From NCBI GenBank assembly GCA_024280475.1, contig JAJRQA010000073.1, positions 1-36,681 on the forward strand: a stretch of DNA of 36,681 nt, in the 5' to 3' direction. Numbering within the stretch: position 1 is the first letter of the stretch; every line of letters begins with the position of its first letter. Positions 24,521 to 34,577 of this stretch are shown here, in pieces. The translations under genes and the position numbers were made by a program. The notes under the pieces are model-generated. The model was given only the letters and a program-made list of their open reading frames with translations. It ran no database searches and was not told the origin of the DNA. This DNA comes from Alphaproteobacteria bacterium. GTDB lineage: Bacteria; Pseudomonadota; Alphaproteobacteria; Rhizobiales; JAKIUO01.

Positions 24521-25786
24521 ATGCGTCGAGTCGTTATTACTGGTCTTGGTCTCGTTACCCCTCTGGCTTGCGGAGTCACAAAGACATGGCAGCGCCTGTT
24601 AGCGGGTGAAACCGGTATCAAGCGCATCGATGAATTTAAGGTTGACGATCTGTCATGTCAGATTGGCGGCGTTATACCAAGGGGTGATGGCACCAATGGC
24701 ACATTCAATCCCGACGACTGGATGCCCAAAAAGGATCAGCGAAAGGTAGATGATTTTATCATCTATGCCGTCGCTGCTGCTGATCAGGCGATCAGTGATT
24801 CCAAGTGGGAGGCAACCAGTGAAGAAGAAGCCGTTCGAGCTGGTGTCCTCGTTGGTTCAGGGATCGGTGGGCTACAAGGTATTGCCAGCACCTCTTTGCT
24901 ATTGGAAGAAAAAGGACCGCGCCGAATTAGCCCATTCTTTATACCAGGGCGACTAATTAATCTGGCAGGCGGTTATATCTCAATCAAACATGGTCTCAAG
25001 GGACCCAATCATGCTGTTGTGACAGCTTGTTCAACTGGCACACACGCCATTGGCGATGCGGCCCGTCTGATTGCCCTCGATGATGCTGATATGATGGTCG
25101 CTGGCGGTACCGAATCACCAATTTGCCGTCTTGCTATCGCTGGTTTTGCATCGGCCAAGGCACTTTCCAAAGGCTTTAATGATCGCCCTGAAAAAGCCTC
25201 TCGCCCTTATGATGAAGGACGTGATGGGTTTGTCATGGGAGAAGGCGCCGGAGCTATGGTTCTTGAAGAGCTGGAACACGCCAAGGCCCGCGGTGCCACC
25301 ATATATGGCGAGATTATTGGCTACGGGCTTTCAGGTGACGCCTTTCATATCACAGCCCCGGCCGCGAGCGGAGACGGCGCCTACCGCTGTATGCAAGCGG
25401 CGATCAAGCGTGCCAATATCCAACCATCCGACATCGACTATGTGAACGCCCATGGTACGTCCACCCCGATGGGAGATGAAATCGAACTTGGGGCGGTTGA
25501 ACGTGTATTTGGGGATGCCGCGAGCAATCTCACCATGTCATCAACAAAATCTGCTATTGGTCATTTGCTTGGCGCAGCGGGCGCGGTTGAAGCCGTCTTC
25601 TCAACACTTGCCATTCGGGACAATGTCGCCCCGCCAACGCTTAATCTGGATAATCCATCAGTGGAAACCAGCATTGATCTCGTACCACATACCAAAAAAC
25701 CCATGCCAATCAATACGGTTTTGAGTAATTCCTTTGGTTTTGGAGGCACAAATGCCTCTATAATCATTCGTAATATTGAGGAGTAG
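24521..25786 (+). CDS. fabF: 3-oxoacyl-ACP synthase II (KAS II)
   Basis: FabF condenses acyl-ACP with malonyl-ACP to lengthen fatty acids. The 421-aa thiolase-fold protein has the catalytic triad Cys170 (TACSTGTHA), His311 (VNAHGTSTP) and His348 (AIGHLLGAAG), with Lys343 nearby, and ends in NSFGFGGTNASIIIR. ATG 24521 was chosen because AAAGGA lies 8 nt upstream and the family starts at MRRVVITG. An in-frame GTG at 24503 is less likely. Confidence 0.97.
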   Translation: MRRVVITGLGLVTPLACGVTKTWQRLLAGETGIKRIDEFKVDDLSCQIGGVIPRGDGTNGTFNPDDWMPKKDQRKVDDFIIYAVAAADQAISDSKWEATSEEEAVRAGVLVGSGIGGLQGIASTSLLLEEKGPRRISPFFIPGRLINLAGGYISIKHGLKGPNHAVVTACSTGTHAIGDAARLIALDDADMMVAGGTESPICRLAIAGFASAKALSKGFNDRPEKASRPYDEGRDGFVMGEGAGAMVLEELEHAKARGATIYGEIIGYGLSGDAFHITAPAASGDGAYRCMQAAIKRANIQPSDIDYVNAHGTSTPMGDEIELGAVERVFGDAASNLTMSSTKSAIGHLLGAAGAVEAVFSTLAIRDNVAPPTLNLDNPSVETSIDLVPHTKKPMPINTVLSNSFGFGGTNASIIIRNIEE

Positions 25787-25985
25787 GCTCCCCAGAGCGC
25801 TTTTAGCTACGAATCGTTGAGATTATGCAACGTCCCAAGAGCAGCTTTCACCACCCTTGCCAAATCACTCACGCTTTTGCCATATTCCATGATACGTTGT
25901 AAGGCATAGTGTAAGTAATATTGAACCGAAACTCAGCGAGGCCTGCGTGGTCCAACCAGCTGAACTGGGAACCGCGATCTAATCA

Positions 25986-27356
25986 ATGACTGATCATTCG
26001 AACAATGGCATTCCACCAGGCACCTCGCCAGGACCGGCGCCGCAGCAACGCGACTGGCAAATGCCGCCTCAACCTCACGCACAGTATCCGCGCGCTCAGA
26101 CAGCCCCTGATCCGCAACATTTTGAACCCGTCATTGCGCCGCCAGAACCACCGCAAGAGTTTCTAAAAACCAAAAAGAAACGCAGTCGCACTCTCAAACT
26201 GATGCAAATGATAATGAGCCTGACCTTCTTTGCAGCCATAGGTATTGCGGGCTTTTACATGTTTACGCGCTTGCAAGTCGACAAGCCGGGTCCCTTGACA
26301 AAAGAGGTTTTGTTTGAAGTTGGCAAAGGTCAGGGACTGAGTGTGATCTCGTCTAGATTGCAAAAAAACGGCATCATCAGCAATCGGCGCATATTTGCGT
26401 TGCATGCCGTGGCCAGCAAATCTGCAAAAAAGCTGAAAGCTGGAAAATACGCCATCCCACAGGGCGCCAGCATGCAAGATGTGCTAAACATTCTGGTTCG
26501 TGGCAAAGCAATTTTTTATCAAGTGACGTTGCCAGAGGGCTGGACCAGCGAACAAGTCGTCAATGCGCTGAATGCTCATCCACAGTTGGCTGGCAGTATC
26601 GATACCATTCCACCCGAAGGGAGCTTGATGCCTGACACGTTCCAGTTTTCAGAAGGTACCAACCGGCGCGAACTACTGGCGACGATGGCAGCCGCGCAAG
26701 AAAAGGTTCTCCAGAAACTGTGGCCCAGCCGTCAGAAAAACCTGCCATTTAAAACTCCAAGGGAGGCGCTCATTCTGGCCTCTATTGTGGAAAAGGAAAC
26801 CGGGCGTTCAGGCGAGCGCAAACGGGTTGCCGGTGTGTTTGTCAATCGTTTGCGCATCGGCATGAAACTACAATCAGATCCGACCATTATTTATGGCTTG
26901 GTAGGCGGCAAAGGTAAACTTGGGCATCCCTTGCGGCGCAGTGAGATAGCCAAGAAAACCGGCTATAATACCTACCAAATAAACGGGCTCCCCCCCACAC
27001 CCATAGCCAATCCCGGCCGCAAAGCGATTGAAGCTGTGCTAAATCCAGACGCCACAAAGGATCTGTTTTTTGTAGCGGATGGGACCGGTGGACATGCTTT
27101 TGCGCCGACCATGAAAGGTCACAATAACAATGTGCGCAAATGGCGGAAAATTGAAGCAAAACGCCGTGCCGAGAAAAAACGCAAGGATGCAGAACTGGCC
27201 CGCCTCGCCGCTCTAAAGCAAAAGAAAAGTACCGCAGCAAAAGAAATGGAAAAAGCGATACCTGGCCTGACCGTCACCGCGCCAAAACCAACACAAACTA
27301 AAAACGCCAATGGCTGGGGCAATAATATACCGCTACCAACCCGCAAGCCCCGCTAA
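25986..27356 (+). CDS. mltG: Endolytic murein transglycosylase MltG
   Basis: MltG cuts nascent glycan strands at the inner membrane and so sets their length. The 456-aa protein has a cytoplasmic Pro/Gln-rich N-terminus (1-60), a Lys/Arg cluster, one membrane helix (about 73-95), a LysM-like region and the YceG domain with the catalytic Glu269 in ASIVEKETG. It also shows SDPTIIYGL and NTYQINGLPPTPIANPG. The C-terminal 75 residues are Lys/Ala-rich and ordinary members lack much of this. It follows fabF by 200 bp, with no clear terminator or promoter in that gap. Confidence 0.94.
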   Translation: MTDHSNNGIPPGTSPGPAPQQRDWQMPPQPHAQYPRAQTAPDPQHFEPVIAPPEPPQEFLKTKKKRSRTLKLMQMIMSLTFFAAIGIAGFYMFTRLQVDKPGPLTKEVLFEVGKGQGLSVISSRLQKNGIISNRRIFALHAVASKSAKKLKAGKYAIPQGASMQDVLNILVRGKAIFYQVTLPEGWTSEQVVNALNAHPQLAGSIDTIPPEGSLMPDTFQFSEGTNRRELLATMAAAQEKVLQKLWPSRQKNLPFKTPREALILASIVEKETGRSGERKRVAGVFVNRLRIGMKLQSDPTIIYGLVGGKGKLGHPLRRSEIAKKTGYNTYQINGLPPTPIANPGRKAIEAVLNPDATKDLFFVADGTGGHAFAPTMKGHNNNVRKWRKIEAKRRAEKKRKDAELARLAALKQKKSTAAKEMEKAIPGLTVTAPKPTQTKNANGWGNNIPLPTRKPR

Positions 27357-27475
27357 TTATCAAGTTTTCTCTTTTTTCCACCATTGCCTGTAGCCGATAT
27401 GGCAACCCCCTTGAAATTATGCAATTGTGCCCCGACGAACGCGTTTTCCTCTGATTCCAAAGGTTTCAAAACAAT

Positions 27476-28363
27476 ATGGCTGTCAAAAGCATGACTGGTT
27501 TTGCGAGAGATGATGGGGCCGTTGGGCGGTATAACTGGTATTGGGAAATACGGACCGTCAATGGCCGGGGTCGCGATATCCGTATGCGCCTACCGCCTGG
27601 CTACGACAAGCTTGAAGCACAGGCAAGGTCTCTGGTTGCTAAAAACATCATCAGGGGCAATTGCAACCTCACCCTCAAAGTTGATCGTATTACCGGCAAT
27701 CAAGAAATCAAGATCAACGAAAACGGCCTTAAGCAGGTAGCAAGGGCCATACGTAAAGCCGAGATGTTTGTAGATGCAGGCCAGCCTAGCATTGATGGCA
27801 TTCTGGCTTTGCGCGGCGTCCTGGAGGTTGTTGAACCAGAGCATAGCCCATCGGAACTTGAAGAACTTGAAGAAGCCCTTCTTACCAGTTTGAACATCGT
27901 CATGGACAAAGTCGTTCAAGCACGAGACGACGAAGGCCAACATCTTTTCGAGGCCATATCTTCGCAAATAGAGCAGATCGAAACACATCTTTGCATCATC
28001 GAAAATTCGAAAGCCAGATCGGTTGAAGCCATTCAGGCACGCCTGCAGGAACAGGTGAAAAAATTACTTGATACCGATACCGGGCTAAGTCAGGAACGCC
28101 TGCATCAAGAAGCCGTTTTACTGGCCACCAAAGCCGACCTTGAAGAAGAAGTCGTCAGACTCAAAGCTCATATTGTTTCAGCTCGCGAACTACTACTCGT
28201 TGACGGAGCGGTGGGCCGCAAATTTGACTTCCTGACGCAGGAATTTAACCGAGAAGCCAATACAATCTGTTCAAAATCAACCGCTATTGACGTGACAAAT
28301 GCTGGTCTTGAGTTAAAAACGGTCATCGATCAAATGAAAGAGCAGGTTCAAAATATTGAATAA
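27476..28363 (+). CDS. yicC: YicC-family endoribonuclease
   Basis: YicC-type proteins are hexameric RNases that act on structured RNAs. The 295-aa protein shows the family start MAVKSMTGFAR, the N-terminal YicC domain (about 3-155), a helical linker and the C-terminal DUF1732 region ending FDFLTQEFNREANTICSKS and ELKTVIDQMKEQVQNIE. Length and ends match the family. It lies just before gmk, the usual pairing. Confidence 0.93.
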   Translation: MAVKSMTGFARDDGAVGRYNWYWEIRTVNGRGRDIRMRLPPGYDKLEAQARSLVAKNIIRGNCNLTLKVDRITGNQEIKINENGLKQVARAIRKAEMFVDAGQPSIDGILALRGVLEVVEPEHSPSELEELEEALLTSLNIVMDKVVQARDDEGQHLFEAISSQIEQIETHLCIIENSKARSVEAIQARLQEQVKKLLDTDTGLSQERLHQEAVLLATKADLEEEVVRLKAHIVSARELLLVDGAVGRKFDFLTQEFNREANTICSKSTAIDVTNAGLELKTVIDQMKEQVQNIE

Positions 28364-28376
28364 GGAAAATACCAAT

Positions 28377-29000
28377 ATGGACCGACGCGGGGTGATGATG
28401 GTGGTTTCATCACCATCTGGCGCAGGCAAAACAACATTATGCGATGGGCTACGCAAAGCTCACCCTGATCTTATAATGTCCGTCTCTGTTACCACTCGCA
28501 AAGCGCGGACAGGTGAGATCCATGGTGAGGATTATTATTTCGTCTCGATCGATGAGTTCAACAAAATGCAAGCTGATGGCGAATTGCTGGAATATGCCAG
28601 TGTTTTTGGCAATCAGTATGGCACCCCAAAAGGACCAGTGGCGAAGCTTTTGGAGAAAGGCAAAGACATCTTGTTTGATGTTGATTGGCAGGGCGCTTCG
28701 CAATTATCGCATACATGCGGCAATGAACTTTGCCGGGTGTTTATTTTACCGCCATCGGCCAAAGCCTTGAACGAGCGCCTAAGCGGGCGCGGCACCGATA
28801 GCTTGGAAGTCGTCGCCCAACGCATGTCGGAGGCTGCCCGCGAGATCAGCCACTGGCCAGAATATGACTATATCATCATCAATGATGATCTGGAAAAGGC
28901 GCAAGAGGAGATCAATGCCATCCTCCTCGCTGAGCGCGCGAAAAAACAACGCATGCTGTTTTTACGAGATTTCGTAGATGATATGCTGCAAAATCTCTAG
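28377..29000 (+). CDS. gmk: Guanylate kinase
   Basis: Guanylate kinase phosphorylates GMP to GDP. The 207-aa protein has the P-loop SPSGAGKT (12-19), the GMP-binding SVTTRKARTGEIHGEDYYF stretch and the FDVDWQGA Walker-B-like strand. ATG 28377 has AAGGAA at 28362-28367, directly after the yicC stop. An in-frame TTG at 28356 would overlap yicC. It converges on rsmA with only 13 bp between. Confidence 0.97.
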   Translation: MDRRGVMMVVSSPSGAGKTTLCDGLRKAHPDLIMSVSVTTRKARTGEIHGEDYYFVSIDEFNKMQADGELLEYASVFGNQYGTPKGPVAKLLEKGKDILFDVDWQGASQLSHTCGNELCRVFILPPSAKALNERLSGRGTDSLEVVAQRMSEAAREISHWPEYDYIIINDDLEKAQEEINAILLAERAKKQRMLFLRDFVDDMLQNL

Positions 29001-29013
29001 GAGTTTGCACCTA

Positions 29014-29862
29014 TTATATTGTTCGCGAAACACCATAGGCCTGTGCAAGCCTGGTGAACGCCGCGATCGATAGTTGCTCGGCACGTTTTTCTGGCTCTAT
29101 ACCAGCCTGTTTCAACAGCTCGGTTGGTGTTTTGCTGATCTGCTTCAAGGAACTACGTAACATTTTTCGTCTTTGCCCAAATGCAGCAGCGCTCACAACC
29201 TCCAGGTCCTCCAGCCGACATTCTTCGCCAGCCGGATCGATAGGCGTGAAATGCACAACAGCTGAATCAACTTTTGGCGGCGGTGTGAAAGCGCGGGCAG
29301 GGAGTTTCATGACGATTTCGGGGCGTGTGCGCCATTGTGAAATAACAGCGAGTCGGCCATAAGCCTTTGAGCCAAAATCGGCACAAATACGCAAGGCGAC
29401 TTCTTTTTGAAACATCAAGGTCATGGACTGATAGAAGGGTGGCCATTGGGGCGCTCGCAGCCAGTCGATGAGTAATTTAGTGGCAATATTATAGGGAAGA
29501 TTGGCAACAATTTTGACGTTCTCATGGGCACTCAACGGCTTGTAATCAAAGGTCAGTGCGTCGCTATTATGTACCTCTAGCTTGCCGGGATAATGATCAA
29601 AAATTTCTTGCAGAGCAGGCAAGCAGCGAGCATCGCGCTCAATGGCAATGAGTTTGATCGCGCCGGCGCTTAGGAGGGCTCGGGTCAGCCCACCAGGGCC
29701 TGGTCCAATTTCAACCACCACACTTTGTTCAAGCGGCCCCGCAAGGCGAGCGATCCGGGCCGTGAGATTCAGGTCGAGCAGAAAGTTTTGACCAAGTGAT
29801 TTGCGCGCTGCCAGATCGTGTGTACGAATAACTTCTCGCAAGGGGGGAAGATCATCAATCAT
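29014..29862 (-). CDS. rsmA: 16S rRNA dimethyladenosine transferase
   Basis: RsmA (KsgA) dimethylates two adjacent adenines near the 3' end of 16S rRNA during 30S assembly. The 282-aa protein shows SLGQNFLLD, the SAM-binding [10 protein letters not shown] (51-60), the acidic ERDARC end of strand 2, and the catalytic NLPY (121-124). The start overlaps the pdxA stop by ATGA. It is the last gene of the lptF-rsmA cluster. Confidence 0.97.
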   Translation of the reverse strand: MIDDLPPLREVIRTHDLAARKSLGQNFLLDLNLTARIARLAGPLEQSVVVEIGPGPGGLTRALLSAGAIKLIAIERDARCLPALQEIFDHYPGKLEVHNSDALTFDYKPLSAHENVKIVANLPYNIATKLLIDWLRAPQWPPFYQSMTLMFQKEVALRICADFGSKAYGRLAVISQWRTRPEIVMKLPARAFTPPPKVDSAVVHFTPIDPAGEECRLEDLEVVSAAAFGQRRKMLRSSLKQISKTPTELLKQAGIEPEKRAEQLSIAAFTRLAQAYGVSRTI

Positions 29863-30920
29863 TCCCGTGACTCCGCGACTTGATCATAGATCTGCGACTG
29901 ATGAGACATTTGTCCAGCAAGCTTCAGGGCTTCGATCAGGCTCGTTGGCCTTGCCAAACCCTTGCCCGCAATATCATAAGCCGTACCATGATCCGGCGAA
30001 GTTCTCACAAAGGGCAGCCCAAGGGTGGTATTGACCCCCTCGTCAAAGCTTAGAGTTTTAATGGGTATAAGCGCTTGATCATGATACATGCCGATCACCA
30101 CATCGTAGGTTTCACGCGCGGCGGCATGGAACAAGGTGTCAGCGGGATAAGGGCCAGAAATATTGAGTCCTTCGGCTTTCAAGGCGCTAATAGCTGGTTC
30201 TATTATATCAATTTCCGCCGTACCCATGGCACCATTTTCACCAGCATGCGGATTGAGGCCCGCCACAGCAATCCGCGGAGATTTCAAGCCAAAATACCGG
30301 GTCATATCATTGGATATAATACGGGCGGTTTCCTCGATCAGTGCGCTCGTCAAATGATCCGCCACTTTCGCAAGTGGTATATGGATGGTCAGCGGTACGG
30401 TTCGCAATTGCTTTGAAGCCAACATCATCACCGGTCGCACAGACGGCTGCCCCCATTGCTCAGAAAGTTTTGCAAGATATTCGGTATGACCGGGAAATTC
30501 GAACCCTGCATCATAGAGCACATGCTTGTTGATGGGATTTGTCACAACACTAACAGCCTCACCCTTTTTGACGAGGTCAACAGCTTGCGAAATAGAAAAA
30601 ATAGTCATGGCACCATTTGAGGGGTCAGGCTTACCAGCCATTGCGAGCACTTCTTCAGGAAGTTCCAATATCGGTAGAGCTTGCGAAAACACCTCGATGG
30701 CTTGTGCCGGAGAACTGATCAGCGCAAGAGGAATTTCAAATCCATCTAGACTGGCAAGTTTTCTGAATAGTGATTTTCTTGACAAGACGAAAAAAGGCGT
30801 CAGCCCTTGATGCTGTCGCTGCTTCCAGGCGAGCACCGTTATTTCAGTGCCGATGCCAGCTGGGTCTCCCATCGTGAGAGCAATGGGAATTTCAGGTTGT
30901 TGGAATTGAGATGACGGCAT
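29859..30920 (-). CDS. pdxA: 4-hydroxythreonine-4-phosphate dehydrogenase
   Basis: PdxA oxidises 4-phosphohydroxy-L-threonine in vitamin B6 synthesis. The 353-aa protein begins with [12 protein letters not shown] and has the three metal-binding histidines His180, His225 and His280 (in [11 protein letters not shown]), spaced as in the E. coli enzyme. GHTEYLA (144-150) is part of the active site. It lies between a surA-like gene and rsmA, the same order as in E. coli, and is coupled to rsmA. Confidence 0.97.
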   Translation of the reverse strand: MPSSQFQQPEIPIALTMGDPAGIGTEITVLAWKQRQHQGLTPFFVLSRKSLFRKLASLDGFEIPLALISSPAQAIEVFSQALPILELPEEVLAMAGKPDPSNGAMTIFSISQAVDLVKKGEAVSVVTNPINKHVLYDAGFEFPGHTEYLAKLSEQWGQPSVRPVMMLASKQLRTVPLTIHIPLAKVADHLTSALIEETARIISNDMTRYFGLKSPRIAVAGLNPHAGENGAMGTAEIDIIEPAISALKAEGLNISGPYPADTLFHAAARETYDVVIGMYHDQALIPIKTLSFDEGVNTTLGLPFVRTSPDHGTAYDIAGKGLARPTSLIEALKLAGQMSHQSQIYDQVAESRE

Positions 30921-30928
30921 AGATCAGG

Positions 30929-32047
30929 CTATCTATATTCAATGGAAGCGTCTTGCCTCAGGTCTTGCAGATGTCTACGCGCTAAAATCTGAAACTCCTG
31001 CTGGCGCAATTTTTCCTTCACAGCCTTGCGCTTGGTCTTGTCGGCAATGCGGCGCTGCTTACGTTCACATACAGCATAAAGTTCAACGCCAGAAGAAGTC
31101 AATGTCGCAGGCGTCAAGTGGCCATCCTTGGTATGGTTCAAATAGCTGCGCATGGTATGGGGGAAAGTGTCGCCAGCCTTCGTTCCAAGTGACTTCAGGG
31201 AGGCACCGTCAATACGCCCAACAGCTTTTTGCAACTGTTTACAAGAGGTAATCGACTGTCTCAACTTATCAGCTTTCAACAGACGCCGTGTCTTGTTTGT
31301 TTCGCTGGCGCTCGATGCCAATGACAATCTTATACGCTGAATCTTATATACAGTTTTTATCTTTACAGCAGAACCGGCCTGTGTATCGATGAGGCGGTCA
31401 ACATCTTGATCACCAATATTGACCTCATATTGGAATTTACGTCTGACAACGCGTATCCACGAGCTTTTGGCCTTCATGCGACTGCGAAACTCGCGAATAG
31501 GAATTCCCATCCTTTGAAGCGATTTTGTAAACTCGGCCCTCGTTAGAGGTTTGCCAGTCTTTTTGTTTTTGTTCCGTTGGGCAATACTGTCCAATCGGGC
31601 ATCCAGATCTTCGTCTGTCAACGCCACTCCAAGCTTGTTGGCCTGCTGCAATTGAATGCGCTCATCAACGAGTTCCTTTAGAATTTTCTTTTTCAGCGCC
31701 CCTTTCATGGAAGCTTGCACTTCCGCTCTCACATTGCTGACAAGTTTCTTTTGCAATTCATTTGCTTCAGCCTGACTCTGAGGGCGATATTCGTCAATCA
31801 ATTTACGCCATTTTTTCTGGGTACTTTTGCTCTTGAGTTTCTTCTTCAGGCGTGTTCGCATCTCTTTGGAATTGGCGAGATACAGCTTAATTCTCATATT
31901 GATATCGTGACTGGAAATGGGTTCGTCATTGACCAGGGCTACAATGGATGTGGTGTTTTGCGCCATTACCGGAGTGCCTATCACAGGTAAAGCCAATAAG
32001 GCGCTACAAGCGCAACTCAGTCCAATTTTAATCAAGCGTATAATCAT
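30929..32047 (-). CDS. surA: SurA-like periplasmic chaperone
   Basis: SurA helps outer-membrane proteins, including LptD, to fold in the periplasm. The 372-aa protein has a signal peptide (1-29, ending VMA|Q), a SurA N-domain (VALVNDEPISSHDINMRIKL and KELVDERIQLQQANKLGVALTDEDL) and a very basic, helical region between. The C-terminal third should hold a parvulin PPIase domain but I cannot see its usual conserved residues (no clear GG-LG or F-GAL motif), so it may be chaperone-only. It sits between lptD and pdxA, which supports the identification. It is separated from lptD by 187 bp holding an inverted repeat. Confidence 0.82.
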   Translation of the reverse strand: MIIRLIKIGLSCACSALLALPVIGTPVMAQNTTSIVALVNDEPISSHDINMRIKLYLANSKEMRTRLKKKLKSKSTQKKWRKLIDEYRPQSQAEANELQKKLVSNVRAEVQASMKGALKKKILKELVDERIQLQQANKLGVALTDEDLDARLDSIAQRNKNKKTGKPLTRAEFTKSLQRMGIPIREFRSRMKAKSSWIRVVRRKFQYEVNIGDQDVDRLIDTQAGSAVKIKTVYKIQRIRLSLASSASETNKTRRLLKADKLRQSITSCKQLQKAVGRIDGASLKSLGTKAGDTFPHTMRSYLNHTKDGHLTPATLTSSGVELYAVCERKQRRIADKTKRKAVKEKLRQQEFQILARRHLQDLRQDASIEYR

Positions 32048-32128
32048 AGTGATATTTCAGACCTGTTCATTGCGATAACGCAGCGAAATAATAACAATTT
32101 ATCCCTCGGGCTATAAAAACAGGAAACC

Positions 32129-32145
32129 TCAATGATCCTCATTGA
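32129..32145. other. Inverted repeat between lptD and the surA-like gene
   Basis: TCAATGA and TCATTGA form a 7-bp hairpin with a 3-nt loop, about 80 bp before the surA-like start on the minus strand. CTCAATGAT recurs at 32192-32200. It may be an operator or leader structure; nothing in the sequence decides which. Confidence 0.4.
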
Positions 32146-32234
32146 ACAGGCAATTGTTGAATAGCAGAAGAGAAAAGTAAAACTCACGCGACTCAATGAT
32201 ATCTAGCCAGAAATTATGGCTGGAGCGTGCTCTT

Positions 32235-34559
32235 TTATTTGCCAGAGACCAGATCGCTTACATCGGTTGATGTTTCAGCTCCACCCAAATGCTTGAATTC
32301 AAATCTGAATGAAACGGTTGTATCTGAATTAACGGCCCCATCAACAGGTGTTGTATGGTCGTAGTTGATGCCAAACAAGAAGCACTCATCAGCATAAGTC
32401 AGACCAGCGCCATGGCGGTCTATTTCCGTTTCTTCAAGATCATATCGGATTTTACCTGTCAAAGACCAATACTGGCTGAGCTTGATACCCGCAACACCCG
32501 AAACTTCTTCACCAATCAAATTATTTACATCAAGTTGATCAATGCCAAGTTTTGGCGTTTGTTTGACATAGTTGACGCTTGCCAAGAAGGGTCCATAACT
32601 CATCCACGAATGAATATCGGTGCGCCTGAGTTCAAAGCTATTTTGATCAAACCGCGCCTGGGCAATAAGACCAAAATTAGAGGAAGGTTCAAAATAGAAG
32701 CCCGCCACATAGTCAGAGCGGGTGGTGTCGAGACCGCTGGCTTCTGCTTCCTTGAAAGGGTTGGCCCCGTCCAATTGATAGCTTTGGCCAAACACGGTAC
32801 GTACATTACCGCCTTCAGGAAGGTTGACGGTATAGCGCAGACCCACATTAGCTCTGGTGCCCGTTTCAAGGCGATCATAACCGGAAAATTTATTACTGTT
32901 GAACAGTAGAGTATCATCAAAGACAAGGCTTTGAGCATCCTCATTTGGTAGACGATTTTGCAGCTTCTTATTGTCAGGCCGATAGATTATCTGACCGATT
33001 GGCTCAACAATATGTGTGGTTCGTCCCAAATTGGCAATAAACGGATAACGATATTCGAGGCCAGCCAGTGCCGTTCCTCTGCTCTCGGTCCGCTCAGTAT
33101 TATTGTTATCCGTATCGGTATAATGATAAATGTCTCCGCGCGCCTCAGCAAAGGGCGTGAAAACCTGCCCCATACGGTCAACCAGTTCACGCCGCCAGCC
33201 AATATCAGCGCTCACCCGGTTTGAATTGGCGCCAACCTTACGCCAGCCTTCACCAATAACAAGCGCATCATCGCGTGAAAGCGACGCGGCATTTGCATTA
33301 AAACTGAGTTCGCCACCCAATACAGGGCTATTGAGGATATAATTATAATCGATGACGGGATGAACCCAGGAATTCGAGCTAGCATCATCGTCAACAACAA
33401 GACCGCCGAAATAATACGAACGAACCGAGAAATGATTACGTTCACTCTGGCCCGTTAGATAGACTTGGGAAACGCGGTCAGTCGCCTTTACATCATCAAG
33501 CTTATAGAAGCGACGGAACTGGTCATCGGTTTCGAGCGTGGCATCCCATCCAAAATTCCAGAAGCTACCTAGCTCGAAATTGCCTTTGGTGACAATACTG
33601 CCCCTGAGTTTACGATTGCCAGGCGTGTCAATATCCGGGCTATCATCATAAGCACCGGCAAGTTTGATATTATACGAACCATTGGCCAAGCGGTGACGCC
33701 ATTCGCCTTTCAACATCTGACCAACTTTTGTGGTCACAACCGGCGTGACAGTCACATCATAGTTTTCAGCCAAGGCAATGAAATAGGGGGTCTCAAGAAT
33801 AAAACCCAGATCGCCTGAGTAGGAGGCGGACGGGGTCAGAAATCCAGATTGCCGTTTTTTACTGGGATCTGCGTGCTTGAAGTAAGGCAGATAAGCGACC
33901 GGTACGCCAAAAAATTCAAAGGCGGCATTTTCATATTCAATGGTCTTTGCATTCTTGTTGTGAATGACCCGTTCGGCCTTGATCCGCCAAATTGGCGCTT
34001 TATCGGGATGCTTTTCGCAAGCTTTGCACGGTGTGAAAGACCCATTTTCAAAGATCGTCGTATTGCCAGCAACACGCGTTGCCCGATCGGCGGTGATGGT
34101 TGCATCTTCGTTGGTGCGGATTTTCAGGGAATTGATGAAACCTTCGCGAAAGTCATCGGTGAGACGTATGCGATCTGCTTTAACGATCGCGCCACCTGGC
34201 TCCTTGATCCTCACATTACCTTCGGCAATCAGCACATTCAGGTTGCGGTCATAGATGATCTTATCGGCGAGGAGAGTGTGTTTGTTATAGAAAACTTCTA
34301 CATTACCCTGAGCACGCACCTTGTTGTTCTTATTATCATAGATAAGCTCGTCCGCTTGCAAAAGCATGGGCGCATCTGGATTGGAATTCAGGGAGGGGTC
34401 GAGCAGAGGGTTTTGCTGAGCATGAGAAAGCGAAGCTGGCAGAGCAACGACGGCCAGAATACCTATAGCAAGGCACAAGCGTGCAAATATCCGCATACGC
34501 GAAAACACTCCTCCGACCTTGAGGCCAGTTATAGCCCGGTTGGTAAACTGCAAATTCAT
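32235..34559 (-). CDS. lptD: LPS-assembly protein LptD
   Basis: LptD is the outer-membrane beta-barrel that inserts LPS into the outer leaflet with LptE. The 774-aa protein has an N-terminal signal sequence (about 22-47, ending SHA|Q), a periplasmic jellyroll (LQADELIYDNKNNKVRAQGN and repeated strand motifs) and a C-terminal barrel. The pairs CKAC near residues 178-181 and a single Cys near the end (ADECFLFGINYDHT) may form the structural disulfides. There are two plausible starts. ATG 34559 has GGGG 7 nt upstream and lies 18 bp after lptG. ATG 34496 has a strong GGAGGAG 11 nt upstream and gives a shorter, more typical signal peptide. I report the longer reading. Confidence 0.93.
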   Translation of the reverse strand: MNLQFTNRAITGLKVGGVFSRMRIFARLCLAIGILAVVALPASLSHAQQNPLLDPSLNSNPDAPMLLQADELIYDNKNNKVRAQGNVEVFYNKHTLLADKIIYDRNLNVLIAEGNVRIKEPGGAIVKADRIRLTDDFREGFINSLKIRTNEDATITADRATRVAGNTTIFENGSFTPCKACEKHPDKAPIWRIKAERVIHNKNAKTIEYENAAFEFFGVPVAYLPYFKHADPSKKRQSGFLTPSASYSGDLGFILETPYFIALAENYDVTVTPVVTTKVGQMLKGEWRHRLANGSYNIKLAGAYDDSPDIDTPGNRKLRGSIVTKGNFELGSFWNFGWDATLETDDQFRRFYKLDDVKATDRVSQVYLTGQSERNHFSVRSYYFGGLVVDDDASSNSWVHPVIDYNYILNSPVLGGELSFNANAASLSRDDALVIGEGWRKVGANSNRVSADIGWRRELVDRMGQVFTPFAEARGDIYHYTDTDNNNTERTESRGTALAGLEYRYPFIANLGRTTHIVEPIGQIIYRPDNKKLQNRLPNEDAQSLVFDDTLLFNSNKFSGYDRLETGTRANVGLRYTVNLPEGGNVRTVFGQSYQLDGANPFKEAEASGLDTTRSDYVAGFYFEPSSNFGLIAQARFDQNSFELRRTDIHSWMSYGPFLASVNYVKQTPKLGIDQLDVNNLIGEEVSGVAGIKLSQYWSLTGKIRYDLEETEIDRHGAGLTYADECFLFGINYDHTTPVDGAVNSDTTVSFRFEFKHLGGAETSTDVSDLVSGK

Positions 34560-34577
34560 CGAAATGCCCCACGCATT

